From Anatilimnocola aggregata (lineage in GTDB: Bacteria > Planctomycetota > Planctomycetia > Pirellulales > Pirellulaceae), in the NCBI RefSeq assembly GCF_007747655.1, contig NZ_CP036274.1, forward strand, positions 3,782,001 to 3,846,000: a stretch of 64,000 nt of DNA, in the 5' to 3' direction. Position 1 is the first letter of the stretch, and every line of letters starts with the position of its first letter. The notes under the pieces are model-generated. The model searched no databases, was not told the DNA's origin, and was given only the letters and a program-made list of their open reading frames with translations. Below, piece after piece: positions 18,101 to 25,845 of the stretch. The position numbers and the translations under genes are program-made.

Positions 18101-19379
18101 TATTCTTTTCAGTATTGTTGGCAGTGAACGACAGAGAACCGTCTGCATTAGCTTTGGGCTGCGAAATCTCTGGCGAGGACGAGGTCCAGTTGAGTTCCGC
18201 CGGACGATCGGTTTCGAACACAACCTTGTGGGGTGGATCGCTAATGATCGCGTCGATCGAGCGTAGCAACTGCAAACCGTAAAAGGTTGCACGGCCGTCG
18301 AAATAGACGTCGTCAGGTGGTCCGGGCAGTGGCGCGGTAACAAGCACAATATCACCGCGAGTGAGAATCACCTGCCCTTCGTGAAAGCGCAGATCGAGCG
18401 GGCCACCAAAACGAATTTCGGTGCGGAAGCAGCGCAGATCATCCGTTCCGGTGAGCGATAAAGTATTGGGTCGCGAAGTTTTTGGCTTGCGCGTAGTGGT
18501 ATAAGCGGCCCAGCGCGAACTTTGGTCCTGATGATAAACGAGCGTGACGCCGGTATTGCCGTGATACAGATGAATTTGGAGCTTGTTGTAGTTCTCCAAA
18601 GACATACGCAGAAACGAGTCATTGAGCCAAGGGGACCTCAGTCTGGCGCGTCCTTCGAGCGAAGCACACTTGCCAAACTGCGTGTCGACTTCGTGCAGCC
18701 GATAACTGGCGTCGGGTGCTGCTTCGAACCAAGGCTGCAGCTGATCGCGGCGGAGAATCGCTTTCGTCAGATCAAATCGCCCGAAGGCCACCTCCTGAAA
18801 CTTGGGCGGCTCAACGGTGGAATCGACAATGGCTTGCCATGGCAATGGCAAGGGTGCTGCCGGTTTCACCGGACTCTTCGTGGGGCCTTTGTCTGGAGTG
18901 CCTTCTCTCGAGCCTTGGACAGCTGGATGCGCGGGATCGATAGTCCCTGCGGCGGTTGCTCGATTGTCCAAAGCGTTGGCTGGTTGCTGTGGTTTCGTTA
19001 GGTCGTCGGTCTTGGTTTCGTCCGCAGCCTTGTCATTGGTCTGTGGATTCTCAGCCACTTCCGGCGTGCTGAACATCGACAAACCCACCATGCCCAGCAC
19101 CGCAATCGTTGGCACAACGATCAGCAAAGTCAGCATGAGCAGGCTCAGGCCGGATCGCTGCGGTTGTTGCTGACGAGCGCGGGCAGCAATGTCTGCGGGA
19201 GTGAGCTTGAGCCGCGCGAGGGCCGTTTGCAGATAACTTTCGAGGTGAACATGGCTGGCGAGCGCTTCTCGCAAAGCTGGAGATTCTGCGATTCGCCGCT
19301 GCAGCAGTTCAATTTCCTCTAGCGTCAACTCCTCCGGCATTTTGTCGTCGAGTAGCCGCAACAATTCTTGATCGGTCAT
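15147..19379 (-). CDS. Anti-sigma-like membrane protein with PQQ-like propeller
   Basis: A 1410-residue protein. Residues 1-70 form a helical cytoplasmic domain typical of planctomycete anti-sigma proteins (LTLEEIELLQRRIAESPALREAL), without a zinc-finger HxxxCxxC. One membrane helix follows (LLMLTLLIVVPTIAVLGMVGLSMF, about 79-102), then a Pro/Thr-rich linker. Next is a region starting LTKAILRRDQLQPWFEAAP that resembles the DUF1583-type domains I recall from Rhodopirellula, a helical TPR-like part (WFEEAIAHYQQAIVRHP), and a C-terminal PQQ-like beta-propeller (for example VCLDKSNGKLIW and VCVEPTTGLQLWE). It overlaps the ECF sigma gene by 4 nt (ATGA at 19376-19379). It probably senses an extracytoplasmic signal and controls that sigma factor; the ligand is unknown. 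Confidence 0.88.
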   Translation of the reverse strand: MTDQELLRLLDDKMPEELTLEEIELLQRRIAESPALREALASHVHLESYLQTALARLKLTPADIAARARQQQPQRSGLSLLMLTLLIVVPTIAVLGMVGLSMFSTPEVAENPQTNDKAADETKTDDLTKPQQPANALDNRATAAGTIDPAHPAVQGSREGTPDKGPTKSPVKPAAPLPLPWQAIVDSTVEPPKFQEVAFGRFDLTKAILRRDQLQPWFEAAPDASYRLHEVDTQFGKCASLEGRARLRSPWLNDSFLRMSLENYNKLQIHLYHGNTGVTLVYHQDQSSRWAAYTTTRKPKTSRPNTLSLTGTDDLRCFRTEIRFGGPLDLRFHEGQVILTRGDIVLVTAPLPGPPDDVYFDGRATFYGLQLLRSIDAIISDPPHKVVFETDRPAELNWTSSSPEISQPKANADGSLSFTANNTEKNIRCWTPLPKQGLHQLVLHLKDVTPGFAVYLGRKQGNPDDCVRFVRNTTTNRIMARGRYVDSDHELASPPYSDQVEACVDPTSVWIKFGFGCGSLRWWVSSDGKNWGQPEFVKEAQQGGIDSFGLLLVSKRPGVQGTIQRVELRELSALSNLATEEKRATAVAVPQAANLATWQAEIAKQKPAEENEVEWRIACAVSTLAACPGRDLGYPLLEMLLDEPALRKLPVAEQLAVHVDAMQLVGSMKDGDAVRINLLQRIAKVGLNAFEDQQLPPWSTVRRTYMSTPIHTPNRPYGPPLVPLEPLIRTELLQRAYQQQPAELLAICDQLRFFHVDETMPIIAWAEAHARRESSSRATATANTTLMRDGWRPLLVEELSKETYNLTSELQAVLESEAWEDAARIITSVDHEAAPGVAPYVKDRQLLTSLPVAVQLLLSDFPQLRVALGERYGPLAKLRIGQAIAAADASAVELATVQFGATAESADALRWLGDRALSNGWFEEAIAHYQQAIVRHPSIAAELSPRIRLAAAMLGRDLGSPATAVVQFNNLKLDAPAFEALVTEMRARGTSSAVGSATHVMPGSLLTVPQPGQFTVHNRSRLDGPSGERPQEEVGRKTNQYAVPWPDKQLAATVEGDTLFVSNRFQVAAYDLNNGQRRWQSQAPSGSMQKAQDFALIAMRPLVLRDQILARQLYSRSQQIVCLDKSNGKLIWTTDRGEREFFCSDPVYLHGQIVALSIVAQEQQEGLLRWNVIDPATGELQQQRDLVRLRNTWGARACCEVLPLDHQLIVTLGGVTLALDGRGQIAWLRKHVVVPSEEDPRWVLQNYQRPLLVDGHVVISQPGTRTVVCVEPTTGLQLWETLLPDVIGVFGVSLGNILVQTELGLQALDAKTGERRWFKPVVELQPYGLADDSAILIVQRVAQKDKPALQLVWLDPADGSERTSATLSELKDSLPRLGPLVPYKDRLFTFFGRGQHDPNRDVVELIPTAK

Positions 19380-20044
19380 TCGCTACCCTTTAGCCTGTTA
19401 TCGAGACACTGCTTGAGCGCGAGTCGGGCGCGATGAACCAGAAGCCGGACGGCACCTTCGCTGCGTCGCAGCGTATTGGCGATTTCGGCCATCTTTAATT
19501 GAGCACGATAGCGGAGGTCGATCGCTTGCCGCGCACTAGGTCCGAGCGATTCCATGCAAATCGGCAAGCCTTGCAACACATCGCTGCTGCTTTCGACCCG
19601 CTCTTGCACCATCTGATCGAGTTCCAGGCACAATTCCGTCCAGGCCACTTCGCGCCGCCGAGTAATGCGCTTGACATGCTCGCGGAGCAGATTCCGCGCG
19701 ATTCCAATTAGCCACGGGCCCACCTGCGTAGCCCGCGAGAGTTTCTCTCGCCCCTGGTAGCAGCGGAGGAATGTCTCCTGGCAAAGGTCTTCTGCATCGG
19801 TCGAATCGAACAAGCGAGCCCGCAGATAGCCAAAGACGGTTTGCTGATAAAATTCGACGAGCGCAGTGAAGGCCTTTTGGTCACCTCGCTGCGCCGCCAT
19901 TACCAGCCCGTGATGTGGCTCAACTCCAGCCGCACACACCGAATCGCTCGGTGACTCATTACCACCTTCTCGCCCATGCGCAGCAGTCCCTAGCACCAGA
20001 GCGGCTGACTCCATACTTCGCGCGGGTGGCTGAGACGATTCCAT
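19376..20044 (-). CDS. ECF RNA polymerase sigma factor
   Basis: A 222-residue ECF sigma-70 factor. It has a 45-residue N-terminal extension, then sigma region 2 (about 60-125, including DAEDLCQETFLRCYQG and WLIGIARNLLREHVKR) and region 4 (about 165-215, LGPSARQAIDLRYRAQLKMAEIA and a helix-turn-helix ending VRLLVHRARLAL). The unusually long spacer between the two regions is typical of planctomycete ECF groups. Its stop overlaps the start of the large anti-sigma-like gene downstream, so the pair is co-translated and very likely works as sensor and regulator. The targets are not visible; the pair may regulate itself from a promoter in 20045-20244. The start at ATG 20044 is the first in frame. 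Confidence 0.95.
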   Translation of the reverse strand: MESSQPPARSMESAALVLGTAAHGREGGNESPSDSVCAAGVEPHHGLVMAAQRGDQKAFTALVEFYQQTVFGYLRARLFDSTDAEDLCQETFLRCYQGREKLSRATQVGPWLIGIARNLLREHVKRITRRREVAWTELCLELDQMVQERVESSSDVLQGLPICMESLGPSARQAIDLRYRAQLKMAEIANTLRRSEGAVRLLVHRARLALKQCLDNRLKGSE

Positions 20045-20244
20045 GAATGGGCGTACGAATCCAGATGCGTGTCGAAACAGATAGGGTGGGAACGGACAGG
20101 CAGGTGGGCAGCAGCGGATTGGCCCTGACCACGCTCCGCCTGACGCTTTTCCATCTTAGTCCGCAACTCCCCACCCTCGCAATCAACTGGTCGTCCATTC
20201 GGAAGTTGTTACGCGGCAAGCTTCAGCAGCGAACAAGTAATGGC

Positions 20245-21441
20245 CTAATTTGCCCTTGGTTTCGTTCGTTCCAAGAATGCATGAATCGAACGCCCCAGTG
20301 CGCGGCCATAGGCCTGATACCCTTCCTGAGTACTGTGCGGTGTGTTGTAGCTCGTTTCGAGTGTGACGGAGACTGCTGGCCGCTTGGTATTTACGGTAAC
20401 CCAATTCTTGCTGATTTCGCGCCAAAGCGGGTGATATCCCGGGCCACTCTCCTTATGTTTCGGTGCCAGACTAAGTTTCTCCTGGCTGAGAAAAAGAGTC
20501 GCCGTATCGATCCATTCCTGTTGTCGGGCGGCCCTTTCTTTCGAGAGCAGCATCGCCGGACTGACGAAGAAAAACGGCTTCAAATCGTTTGGCGCTGGAT
20601 TATGCAAATCGATGAACAAGTCAAACTCCTCCGCCTCGTCCATTTCTTGGATAAGCAACTGAGCGGCGCGAACCGCAGAGAAGACAGGTTCATTGCTCCA
20701 GTCGCGATTGTGGTCGTGAGGTTTCTGGTCTTTGCCCCCGGCCCCTAACTCGACATTGTCGATGTCCATGATGGGTATATAAACAATACGCGTGGTTGCA
20801 CGCAGAGATTTAGCCTCCGCTTCATCCGAAATAAGCCAGTCGACAAATCCCGCACCGACCCAACGCGCTCCTGATTCCCAGGCGTGTTGTCCCGCTTGCA
20901 ACCAGATGCCGCGGCGTTTGTTGCCATCTCTCGCCGGTGGATCCCAGCGCAAGGCGGGAATCTCGCTTCCTCCCTTGGTGGTCGCTAGTGTGAACTCCTT
21001 CGCACCGGTATCACGCTTGCTCGTACGCGCGATCAACTCTTTCGCGTGACTCAATTGAAACGGCGGTCCCCAGGCAAGCCAAACCCCTGGTTGCTCAAAT
21101 TGCAGATCGTAAGTGATCTGATCTTTTTCGGAATTTCCCGGCGCGGTGTGCTGCCAGGTGCGACCATCGAGACTAAAGCTAGCACGGATGGGTCGGGCGA
21201 AGTTCATTCCTTTAACGATCAGCTGAATTCGCTCGCCGGGATGGATACCATTGAGTTTGAAACTCCACCAGCACTGCCATCCGGCGTCCTTGTGCGGTGC
21301 GGGACGAATGACAATGCGCCGCGCCGCTTGATCGAGAGAGTCAACCTGAGCTGAGCCGCCAGGGAACCGGCTATCGATACTCAATTCGGCAGTGGTGGTA
21401 AGTGAGACACAAATGGCGGCAGCGGCGAGAAATGTACTCAT
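20245..21441 (-). CDS. M14-type zinc carboxypeptidase with N-terminal beta domain
   Basis: A 398-residue protein, probably secreted (short hydrophobic N-terminus FLAAAAICVSLTTTA). Residues about 20-135 form a beta-sandwich domain like that preceding the catalytic domain in cytosolic-carboxypeptidase-like (M14B-type) enzymes. The catalytic domain carries the zinc motif H-x-x-E (HAWE, H186/E189), the third ligand in LFIDLH (H280), an Asn-Arg pair (HNRDW, R246) and the general-base Glu in VTLETSYN (E362). All expected active-site residues are therefore present. The usual HPGE is replaced by HAWE. It is monocistronic, with 200 nt separating it from the sigma gene. The substrate is unknown; peptide or peptidoglycan-peptide C-termini are possible. 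Confidence 0.85.
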   Translation of the reverse strand: MSTFLAAAAICVSLTTTAELSIDSRFPGGSAQVDSLDQAARRIVIRPAPHKDAGWQCWWSFKLNGIHPGERIQLIVKGMNFARPIRASFSLDGRTWQHTAPGNSEKDQITYDLQFEQPGVWLAWGPPFQLSHAKELIARTSKRDTGAKEFTLATTKGGSEIPALRWDPPARDGNKRRGIWLQAGQHAWESGARWVGAGFVDWLISDEAEAKSLRATTRIVYIPIMDIDNVELGAGGKDQKPHDHNRDWSNEPVFSAVRAAQLLIQEMDEAEEFDLFIDLHNPAPNDLKPFFFVSPAMLLSKERAARQQEWIDTATLFLSQEKLSLAPKHKESGPGYHPLWREISKNWVTVNTKRPAVSVTLETSYNTPHSTQEGYQAYGRALGRSIHAFLERTKPRAN

Positions 21442-21654
21442 AAGTTTGTCCGGAGAGGATTGGTAAGAGGCGCTTATGACACCAATGTCAAAGTTTAACG
21501 ATAAATTTGGTCATTGCGCAAGCAATTCCTTTGAGGGGGCCAGCATACCAAGACAGTCGTTGTATTTGTTAGAGACCGGACAAATGGTACGCCGATGGTA
21601 GGGGTGAGAAACTAACACCGTGGGTAACGGCATCCATTGTTGTCACCCATTTGA

Positions 21655-22827
21655 ATGCCCTGGAACACTGCGATGCGACTTCACAGGCAATCAATTTTAG
21701 CGTTCCTGACGCTAATCCTCACCGGGCAACTCAGCACGATTTTTGGAGCGACGCCGCGGCGCATTGAACCATCGTGCGAAGTCGTTTCGCCGAACTGCGC
21801 CGCACCTCATAATTGCGCTCCTCCTCCCACCTGCGAAGCACCTCCGCCGAAGCGCTGCAAACCTTGTCAGCCGCCGCCCGCGGTCTACATGCAGCAGCCG
21901 ACGGGAGTGTTCGTGCAACCGCAAGGTGCAGGTCCGGTGCGCGGTCCTGTGGATCAAACTGGTATCGAGGGCGCGACAATTACATTTCCCGAATTGAGTC
22001 TCCGGATGCCGTCGTTTCGGTTTCCGGCAATCTCACGATATCGATCGAACGCTCAAATGGAACTGGCTCCGAATGTAGCCCCATTTGTCGAAAACGCGGT
22101 TCAAGGCTTTCCCGCTGCAGCCCCACTGGCAGCCGCTCCTATGGCGGCGATGCCGATGGCCGCTCCCGCGATAGCACCATCTCAGTTTGCCACAGTCCAG
22201 ATGTCGGCAGTGCCTCAATCCACTCCCACGCAAATGATGCAAGTTCAGGCCGTGCCGATGCAGTCGCAAATGATGGCAGTTCCTTCGATGGCTGCGCCCC
22301 AAATGATGCTGGTCCCGATCAGCCCTTCGTTGGTTCCTCAACAGGCACAACCATCACAGGTCGATCCGAACTCACAGCCCAATCAAGCTCCGCCACCGCC
22401 CTACCATTCGGTGCCGCAGTCTCGGCCACCAATGTGCGATGGTAACGCTGCTGTCTTTCTCGATCCGCTCGAAGAAAAACTTCGGCGCATCGAAGCTGCC
22501 GAACGTCGCTTGCAGGCCCAGGTGGCTGAACTGCAGCAAGTGATGAAGCAGTTGCCCAATCCAACGGCTGTCGTTCCGCGCGGCGAGCAGCGCTCGATTC
22601 CGCTACACCCCCTTGGTCCGAGCAGCATTCGTCCCACCGAAGCTCGTGAGCCGCTCGCGCCTCCTCAACCACCACCCGATCTTGGTCAGCGTCACGCGGT
22701 GCCCACAGTTAAATACTCGGCTCGGCCGGCCGGCTATTACTTGGAACAACCCCAACCACCACCAGTCAGCCAGGTGATCCGCGAACCCGGTGCACCCCGA
22801 GCGTTAATCACCGGCTTGAATCGTTAA
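21655..22827 (+). CDS. Exported Pro/Met/Gln-rich hypothetical protein
   Basis: A 390-residue protein that I do not recognise. It has a signal peptide (MRLHRQSILAFLTLILTG...). ATG 21655 is the first start, and ATG 21673 gives a tidier signal peptide. The mature protein opens with a Cys/Pro-rich stretch (CEVVSPNCAAPHNCAPP...), followed by Ala/Met/Pro repeats (AAPMAAMPMAAP) and Gln/Met-rich sequence. A short coiled coil (LEEKLRRIEAAERRLQAQVAELQ) precedes a Pro-rich tail. The eight or so cysteines near the N-terminus suggest disulphides in the periplasm or at the surface. It is transcribed away from the carboxypeptidase gene, so their promoters share the 213-nt gap, and it is followed closely by the tRNA gene. 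Confidence 0.75.
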   Translation: MPWNTAMRLHRQSILAFLTLILTGQLSTIFGATPRRIEPSCEVVSPNCAAPHNCAPPPTCEAPPPKRCKPCQPPPAVYMQQPTGVFVQPQGAGPVRGPVDQTGIEGATITFPELSLRMPSFRFPAISRYRSNAQMELAPNVAPFVENAVQGFPAAAPLAAAPMAAMPMAAPAIAPSQFATVQMSAVPQSTPTQMMQVQAVPMQSQMMAVPSMAAPQMMLVPISPSLVPQQAQPSQVDPNSQPNQAPPPPYHSVPQSRPPMCDGNAAVFLDPLEEKLRRIEAAERRLQAQVAELQQVMKQLPNPTAVVPRGEQRSIPLHPLGPSSIRPTEAREPLAPPQPPPDLGQRHAVPTVKYSARPAGYYLEQPQPPPVSQVIREPGAPRALITGLNR

Positions 22828-22899
22828 GTGATCCCGTTGAGCTTCGGCGACCCGGAATTGCCAACTCGCCAAAATAGTGTACACTTGGAGGACCTCTTC

Positions 22900-22973
22900 G
22901 GGCGGCTAGCTCAGTTGGTTAGAGCACCATGCTCACACCGTGGGGGTCGCTGGTTCGAGTCCAGTGCCGCCCA
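22900..22973 (+). tRNA. tRNA-Val (CAC anticodon)
   Basis: A complete 74-nt cloverleaf. The acceptor stem GGGCGGC pairs with GCCGCCC; the D-arm is GCTC...GAGC; the anticodon stem CCATG/CGTGG has loop CTCACAC, putting CAC at 22934-22936, which reads GUG (Val). The T-arm GCTGG-TTCGAGT-CCAGT has one G-U pair. The discriminator is A, and CCA is not encoded. The gene is followed 13 nt later by a strong terminator hairpin. Confidence 0.97.
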
Positions 22974-22986
22974 TTCTTTACTTTCG

Positions 22987-23022
22987 AAAAATCCCGGGAA
23001 TTTAAGCATTCCCGGGATTTTT
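22987..23022 (+). terminator. Strong intrinsic terminator after tRNA-Val
   Basis: A perfect 14-bp stem (left arm 22987-23000, right arm 23009-23022), GC-rich in the middle (ATCCCGGGAA), with an 8-nt loop. The 3' side ends in a run of T and the 5' side begins with a run of A, so it can work in both directions. It separates the tRNA transcript from the next gene. Confidence 0.85.
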
Positions 23023-23141
23023 CGTTAGTATCTCCGCGCAGTGGATGTTGACTGTTCTCGCAGTCCCACCTGGTTTTCTTTGCGAGCGCTCCGAATGTTT
23101 TTCGCTGGTTATTTCCTGTTTCTTTTCGCAACAGGGAAAAT

Positions 23142-23149
23142 GCTAAACT
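23142..23149 (+). promoter_or_regulatory. Possible extended -10 promoter
   Basis: TGCTAAACT has the form TGn plus a 4/6 match to TATAAT, located 45 nt upstream of the start at 23194. No convincing -35 box sits 16-18 nt before it. It is placed sensibly between the tRNA terminator and the coding region, but the assignment is weak. Confidence 0.25.
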
Positions 23150-23193
23150 CAGCGACCACTTTCCTAAGGTTCTCTAACTCATCCGGAGTTGCG

Positions 23194-24030
23194 ATGGCAC
23201 TCTTCTCTCGCCAAGAAATTTTGAACCGCCTGCGTGCCAAGATTGCCGCTGGTCAGCCGATTGTTGGTGGCGGCGCTGGGACAGGAATCAGCGCGAAAAT
23301 GTCCGAAGCGGGTGGCGTGGACTTGCTCGTGATTTACAACAGTGGTCGATTTCGCATGGCTGGACGCGGATCGCTATCGGGAATGATGCCCTATGGCGAT
23401 GCCAATGCCATCGTCATGGAGATGGCGCGCGAGGTGCTACCTGTCGTGAGCATCACTCCAGTACTGGCTGGCGTGTGTGGGACCGATCCCTTTCGCATCA
23501 TGAAGCTGTTTCTCAAACAGGTGGACGAAGCTGGCTTTTCGGGCGTGCAGAATTTTCCCACGGTTGGCCTATTTGATGGTACGTTTCGGCAAGGGCTCGA
23601 AGAGACCGGAATGGGCTACGGACAAGAAGTCGACATGATTCGCCAAGCCCATGAAATGAACATGCTCACAACCCCCTACTGCTTTGACGTCGACGAGAGT
23701 AAGGCGATGGCCGCTGCCGGGGCCGACATTATCATCGCGCACATGGGCCTCACTACCAAGGGAACCATCGGGGCCACCAGTTCCGTCACGCTCGCGGATT
23801 CCGTTACGCGAGTGCAGGCCATTCACGATGCTGCCAAACGCGTGCGCAGCGATGTGATTATTCTCTGCCATGGAGGGCCGATCGCTGAACCGGCGGACGC
23901 GCAGTATATTCTCGATCACACCACAGGGGTGACGGGCTTTTATGGCGCAAGTAGCATGGAGCGTCTTCCCGTCGAGCCAGCCATTCGTGATCGTGTTGCC
24001 GAGTTCGCAAAATTGAAAGTCAAATGCTAG
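23194..24030 (+). CDS. Phosphoenolpyruvate hydrolase-type TIM-barrel protein
   Basis: A 278-residue protein of the PEP-hydrolase/TIM-barrel signal-transduction family (Pfam PF09370 type). ATG 23194 is chosen over in-frame starts up to 23041 because it has GGAG 6 nt upstream and gives the family-typical N-terminus [20 protein letters not shown]. Conserved-looking stretches: [69 protein letters not shown] and a C-terminal [14 protein letters not shown]. Its length matches the family (about 270-280). In other bacteria and fungi such domains occur next to Tm-1-like (UPF0261) proteins; here it stands alone. The exact reaction in this organism is uncertain. Confidence 0.9.
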   Translation: MALFSRQEILNRLRAKIAAGQPIVGGGAGTGISAKMSEAGGVDLLVIYNSGRFRMAGRGSLSGMMPYGDANAIVMEMAREVLPVVSITPVLAGVCGTDPFRIMKLFLKQVDEAGFSGVQNFPTVGLFDGTFRQGLEETGMGYGQEVDMIRQAHEMNMLTTPYCFDVDESKAMAAAGADIIIAHMGLTTKGTIGATSSVTLADSVTRVQAIHDAAKRVRSDVIILCHGGPIAEPADAQYILDHTTGVTGFYGASSMERLPVEPAIRDRVAEFAKLKVKC

Positions 24031-24128
24031 GATCTTCTCTGATGATCCGACTTCTCTTACTTGCACTAACTGCGATATTTTTCACAGCCCACTATGCTCG
24101 TGGTGAGACTCACTCGAACATCCGCTAG
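24024..24128 (+). pseudogene. Orphan signal-peptide remnant
   Basis: A 34-codon frame starts at ATG 24024, overlapping the previous gene's last codons; an inner ATG at 24042 reads MIRLLLLALTAIFFTAHYARG, a textbook signal peptide with an A-x-G-like cleavage site. It then stops after ETHSNIR at TAG 24126-24128. This looks like the surviving 5' end of an exported-protein gene whose body was lost, or a tiny secreted peptide. No continuation in the other frames is evident before the DUF1990 gene on the opposite strand. Confidence 0.35.
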
Positions 24129-24228
24129 ATCAGCAGCGACGATTGCACCAGTAGTGACAAACCGCGGATTTGCCGGATTGACTATCGCGAAAGTCCCGTT
24201 GATTGAAACGGCAACTTAATCGATGTTC

Positions 24229-24822
24229 TCAATTTGCAATGCGAGAGACAAAGTCGACCATCGCAACCACCGATTCGCGGCCGAATCGGCGCTGAATGTG
24301 GCGAACCCATGGGTTGAACAATCGCGCAAGTGGGTTTCGTGGTCTCGAAAAAGCAGCCAGGTCGTACCACACTTGGCCCATTTCATCCTGTTCAATTAAG
24401 AAACGCTCTTCACCAGATTCTGCATGGTCGTTCAGCGTGCCGTAGCCGAACCCGCAGCGGCGGACAGGCTGAATCTCATCAATCTCATACAATACGCGGC
24501 AGGGATTGAGCCACCAGCAGCCGCCGATTCGAACCAGCATCCCGACGACATTTCCGACTCTCGGTGCACCAATTGGTGCATACAACTCGGTCCAACCGTT
24601 GCCGAACATCACCCACGACTCAATTGCCGCTCGCGCAGCGTGCCAAGCGGCATCGCCAGTGCCGATTACGACACGCCGATGGTCGAAAACAAATCCTGCA
24701 GGCGTTTCAACATTAGGAATGTCGCGCGTTACGCCGCAGAAATTGTACGAACAAGGTTCGCGCTGCTGAGCGGCAAGATAGGCGTGAACGCGATCAGGAG
24801 CAGGCTTGCGGAGCAGTATCAT
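24229..24822 (-). CDS. DUF1990 family protein
   Basis: A 197-residue protein of the DUF1990 family. ATG 24822 is preferred to the GTG at 24852 because family members begin with this kind of LLRKP...YLAAQQ sequence. Family-like features: PCSYNFCGVTRD, VVIGTGDAAWHAARAAIESWVMF, YAPIGAPRVGNVVGMLVRIGG and FGYGTLNDHAESGEERFLIE, which together suggest a START/SRPBCC-like ligand-binding fold. No catalytic residue is known for the family. It is convergent with the PEP-hydrolase-type gene and 43 nt downstream of the UVR-motif gene on the same strand, so the two may be co-transcribed. The function is unknown. Confidence 0.88.
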   Translation of the reverse strand: MILLRKPAPDRVHAYLAAQQREPCSYNFCGVTRDIPNVETPAGFVFDHRRVVIGTGDAAWHAARAAIESWVMFGNGWTELYAPIGAPRVGNVVGMLVRIGGCWWLNPCRVLYEIDEIQPVRRCGFGYGTLNDHAESGEERFLIEQDEMGQVWYDLAAFSRPRNPLARLFNPWVRHIQRRFGRESVVAMVDFVSRIAN

Positions 24823-24865
24823 AGTGCTTGAACCGCACGAACACTGACTCACTTAACTTCCGGCG

Positions 24866-25606
24866 TTAACGGGCGTTCGTTCGCTTGGCCAGTTGATCGC
24901 GGATTTCTGCTGCCAGTTCATATTTTTCCGAAGCCACCGCCTCCTCGAGTCGTTCTTGCAACGTTTGGCCCACGCCGAAATGCTGACGCAACGATTCACG
25001 GAGTTCGATCAACCGGGTCACCAGTTCATCCTCGTCGTACTCTTCTTCAGCTTCGTAGTCGGCAAAGACTTTCCGAATCTGATCCAGCCCCTGGTTCAAC
25101 GCTTCGACCGCTACCTCTGCGCCTCCTTCGCCAAGTGCAGCCAGCGCGGCCGCCTGCGTGCGGTGAAAGAGGACAAAAGGGCGGTATTGCTCGTGCGACA
25201 GAGTCCATTGATCATCGGGCGAAAACTCGCGGCAGAAGTCCATTAACGCGAGCGTGTGGTCGGCATCGGCCACGGCACTTTCGAACTCTCGCAGCGCCAG
25301 CCAACAGACTCGCCGATGATAATACTGCACAAATTCACGATCAGCTTCTTCGCACTCTTCTTCGGACATTTGAAATGTTTCGCCTTCAGCATCGGCTTTC
25401 TTTTTCAAATGTTCGTAGAAAGTGTCTTGCCCTTCGGGATGCGTGCCATCGGGACGACCTTGGACTTCGAGTTGCAACAGGCCGAGGTCGAGACGCATTT
25501 GCAGCACTTCACGACCGTCGTCCCCCTTCTTTTTGCGGACGCTGATCCCTTGCGGATCATACGGCCAATCTCGCAGTAGTCGATCGATGTTCTCTTTGCG
25601 TGCCAT
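24866..25606 (-). CDS. UVR-motif (UvrB/UvrC-like motif) protein
   Basis: A 246-residue protein that is acidic throughout. It starts at ATG 25606 (MARKENIDRLLRDWPYDPQG). In-frame upstream codons reach 25678 but add only unconserved sequence. The C-terminus carries a UVR motif (LEEAVASEKYELAAEIRDQL), the short helical hairpin that UvrB and UvrC use to interact and that also occurs in McsA. The rest (helical, with EEECEEADREFVQYYHRR) is not recognised and has no nuclease or helicase motif. Similar stand-alone UVR proteins are found in planctomycetes. It may be a binding partner in repair or protein quality control; that is inference. Confidence 0.82.
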   Translation of the reverse strand: MARKENIDRLLRDWPYDPQGISVRKKKGDDGREVLQMRLDLGLLQLEVQGRPDGTHPEGQDTFYEHLKKKADAEGETFQMSEEECEEADREFVQYYHRRVCWLALREFESAVADADHTLALMDFCREFSPDDQWTLSHEQYRPFVLFHRTQAAALAALGEGGAEVAVEALNQGLDQIRKVFADYEAEEEYDEDELVTRLIELRESLRQHFGVGQTLQERLEEAVASEKYELAAEIRDQLAKRTNAR

Positions 25607-25845
25607 AGGTTGACCGGTTCTATTGGCGGAGGCCGCGACGGTCATCATCCGCCGCTCCCAGTCTCCGACACCAGCCAATTATACCAACGAGCCAACGCTT
25701 GGGGCAGCGGCACCCGCGGTTCTAATTTGGCCGTTTGGGGTAGGGGTACATGCGGGTAAATCGATTACGCCAGCGGTAGCGGCGATCGCTGCGAGCATGT
25801 GTTGCCGTCAGTCAGAGCTAGACAGTTTGTTATTCTCCATAAATC

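Noticed and set aside
22900-23022. tRNA-Val as an integration site for a mobile island
   Set aside because: No integrase gene, no repeated tRNA 3' end and no change in gene type follow the tRNA within the window.
23041-23193. Upstream extension of the PEP-hydrolase-type gene
   Set aside because: The extra residues are unlike the family, and GGAG lies at the right distance before ATG 23194.
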